DNA from: a candidate division WOR-3 bacterium
Lineage (GTDB): Bacteria > SDB-A
Length of the DNA: 64,000 nt
NCBI GenBank assembly: GCA_016934535.1
Contig: JAFGSQ010000007.1
Span: 39,996 to 103,995, forward strand
Direction of reading: 5' to 3'
Below the pieces are notes generated by a model. It did not search any database, was not told the DNA's origin, and worked only from the letters and a program-made list of their open reading frames with translations. Shown here piece after piece: positions 63,040 through 64,000 of the stretch. Position 1 is the first letter of the stretch. Every line of letters starts with the position of its first letter. A program made the translations under genes and the position numbers.

Positions 63040-63918
63040 GTGAAACAAGTATTTTTGATATTGTCAATTGTCGTTTTTTCGTTTTCTTGCGTTAATCACA
63101 GGTCTGTAGTGGATACATTTCTCTCCGAGAACGGATTCGAAGACGTCAATTCTCTGAATTCTGAAGGATATACATCTTTATGCAAGGCTCTGGAATCGGA
63201 CGACTATGTTATAGCCGAAAGCCTACTATTGGCCGGCGCTGATATTAACAGACGTAACGGTGAAGGATTGACGCCTCTTCTAAATGCTGTCAATAAGGAG
63301 AACAGGGAAACAGTGAATTTTCTGTTGTCAAAAGGCGCTGATCCTAATCAATGTGACGATAAAACGGGCATTTCTCCGCTTCAAACGGCAATAGAAAAGG
63401 GAAACGCTGATATCATTGAATCACTTATCGCCGCTGGCGTAGATCATGGAGAACTGTACGTGATTGATAAAGGGCGAGTCGGCACTTTCAGATTGGAAAT
63501 GACTCGAAATAATTTTTTTGATCTCGTAAATATATATGATTCAGCCGTTTTAGACAGTTTTATTATAAACAACGAAGGTGTAGAAGAATTAATTTATATA
63601 GTAGTTGTAGACGCGGAGCTTAATTCTTCTATTGAATTTGTTTATGATATTTCAATCGACGGATTTTATAAAATAGAAATCAACAGCGGTAAATTCAGAA
63701 CCAGACAAAATCTGGGTATCGGATCGACTTATTGTGAAATTTCTGAAATATATGGAGAAATTATACCTGAATGGGGAGACAATGGCGAACCGGTTATAAT
63801 AGTTGAGGAAGAAAACGTCACTTTTGTTCTCAGCGAGGGAGATTGGTGGCTCGACGGAAAAGTCAGAAAAGGAGCCGATGTTTCAGGGACAGAAGTCGAA
63901 TCAATGTTTATATGGTGA
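63040..63918 (+). CDS. ankyrin-repeat lipoprotein
   Basis: A 292-residue protein with lipobox (FSFSC, Cys about 17) and about four ankyrin repeats (residues about 35-145: GYTSLCKALESDDYVIAESL, GADINRRNGEGLTPLLNAV, GADPNQCDDKTGISPL, ADIIESLIAAGVD). The C-terminal half (about 145-292) is acidic and beta-rich, without a recognised domain. GAGGAG precedes the GTG start. Probably periplasmic, a binding protein; partner unknown. Confidence 0.88.
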   Translation: MKQVFLILSIVVFSFSCVNHRSVVDTFLSENGFEDVNSLNSEGYTSLCKALESDDYVIAESLLLAGADINRRNGEGLTPLLNAVNKENRETVNFLLSKGADPNQCDDKTGISPLQTAIEKGNADIIESLIAAGVDHGELYVIDKGRVGTFRLEMTRNNFFDLVNIYDSAVLDSFIINNEGVEELIYIVVVDAELNSSIEFVYDISIDGFYKIEINSGKFRTRQNLGIGSTYCEISEIYGEIIPEWGDNGEPVIIVEEENVTFVLSEGDWWLDGKVRKGADVSGTEVESMFIW

Positions 63919-64000
63919 ATGATTAAAATGAACGCATGGGAATATAAACAGAAAATTAATTCCGATCTAAAGGAATTATTGGAACCAGACGAAAAAATCC
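63919..64000 (+). CDS. start of a gene cut by the window end
   Basis: An open frame begins ATGATTAAAATG one base after the ankyrin gene stop and runs to the window end: MIKMNAWEYKQKINSDLKEL and on. ATG 63928 has GGTGA at a better distance than ATG 63919. Charged, helical, no family recognised. Confidence 0.45.
   Translation, partial: MIKMNAWEYKQKINSDLKELLEPDEKI

Noticed and set aside
1..64000. tRNA, rRNA, CRISPR, insertion sequence or prophage content
   Set aside because: No cloverleaf-like segment, regular repeat array, transposase or phage motif was seen, and coding sequence fills nearly all of the window.

Overview
The window reads as a chromosomal piece of an uncultured Gram-negative (diderm) bacterium, probably from the FCB side of the tree; candidate phylum WOR-3 and its relatives are a reasonable but unproven guess. 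The diderm signs are an LptF/LptG-type permease pair, a BamD-like lipoprotein and a DNPR-type (meso-diaminopimelate) MurE. The FCB signs are four large secreted proteins ending in short 'IFDLTGR'-like sorting domains of the kind used by type IX secretion (C10, C25, C39-like and M1 peptidases). Base composition looks moderate and even, genes are packed tightly with many 4-base ATGA overlaps, and GTG, TTG and apparently one CTG start are used. No rRNA, tRNA, CRISPR array, insertion sequence or prophage gene was recognised, and no stretch over 300 bases lacks a gene; the largest gaps (about 225, 190 and 170 bases) lie between divergent genes.

Layout. 1-2180: the end of one ABC exporter half and a complete partner, forming a heterodimer with one degenerate ATP site. 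2190-7406 (minus): an operon of a CHASE2 adenylate cyclase, a small secreted protein, a periplasmic M48 protease and a secreted C10 protease. 7523-9814 (plus): a secreted propeller/C39-like peptidase/golvesin-like protein. 9835-21263 (minus): a hybrid histidine kinase, a cyclase-AAA-TPR signalling protein interrupted by one in-frame stop, a glucuronyl C5-epimerase-like protein, RadC, a second MurC/Mpl-like ligase and a secreted M1 peptidase. 21454-27441 (plus): HutI followed by three overlapping genes (unknown protein, ExeA-like ATPase, TPR protein). 27452-28708 (minus): RarA.

28878-46654 is a nearly complete division and cell wall cluster: mraZ, a STAS-domain gene, rsmH, ftsL, ftsI, murE, murF, mraY, murD, ftsW, murG, murC, murB, ftsQ, ftsA, ftsZ, yggS, divIVA. 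It starts from a good promoter followed by four MraZ boxes in exact 10-base phase, and almost every junction overlaps. It runs on without a clear break into two TPR lipoproteins (the second BamD-like), nadD, polA, pyrB and a DUF2085 membrane protein (to 52796).

52801-57636 (minus): a DUF1460 amidase-like protein, LptF-like and LptG-like permeases, a family 2 glycosyltransferase and a DUF523/DUF1722 protein, mostly cell envelope. 57861-64000 (plus): undecaprenyl-diphosphatase UppP, an unknown exported protein, a gingipain-like C25 protease, an ankyrin-repeat lipoprotein and the start of one further gene. Much of the window therefore deals with building the envelope (lipid II supply and recycling, division, LPS transport) and with secreted proteolysis, plus a cluster of cyclic-nucleotide and two-component signalling.

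Most genes are confident family assignments. The items most worth a second look are the nonsense-interrupted cyclase domain, the phased MraZ operator, the STAS gene inside the division cluster, the unknown/ExeA-ATPase/TPR operon, the likely CTG start and the secreted peptidase set.
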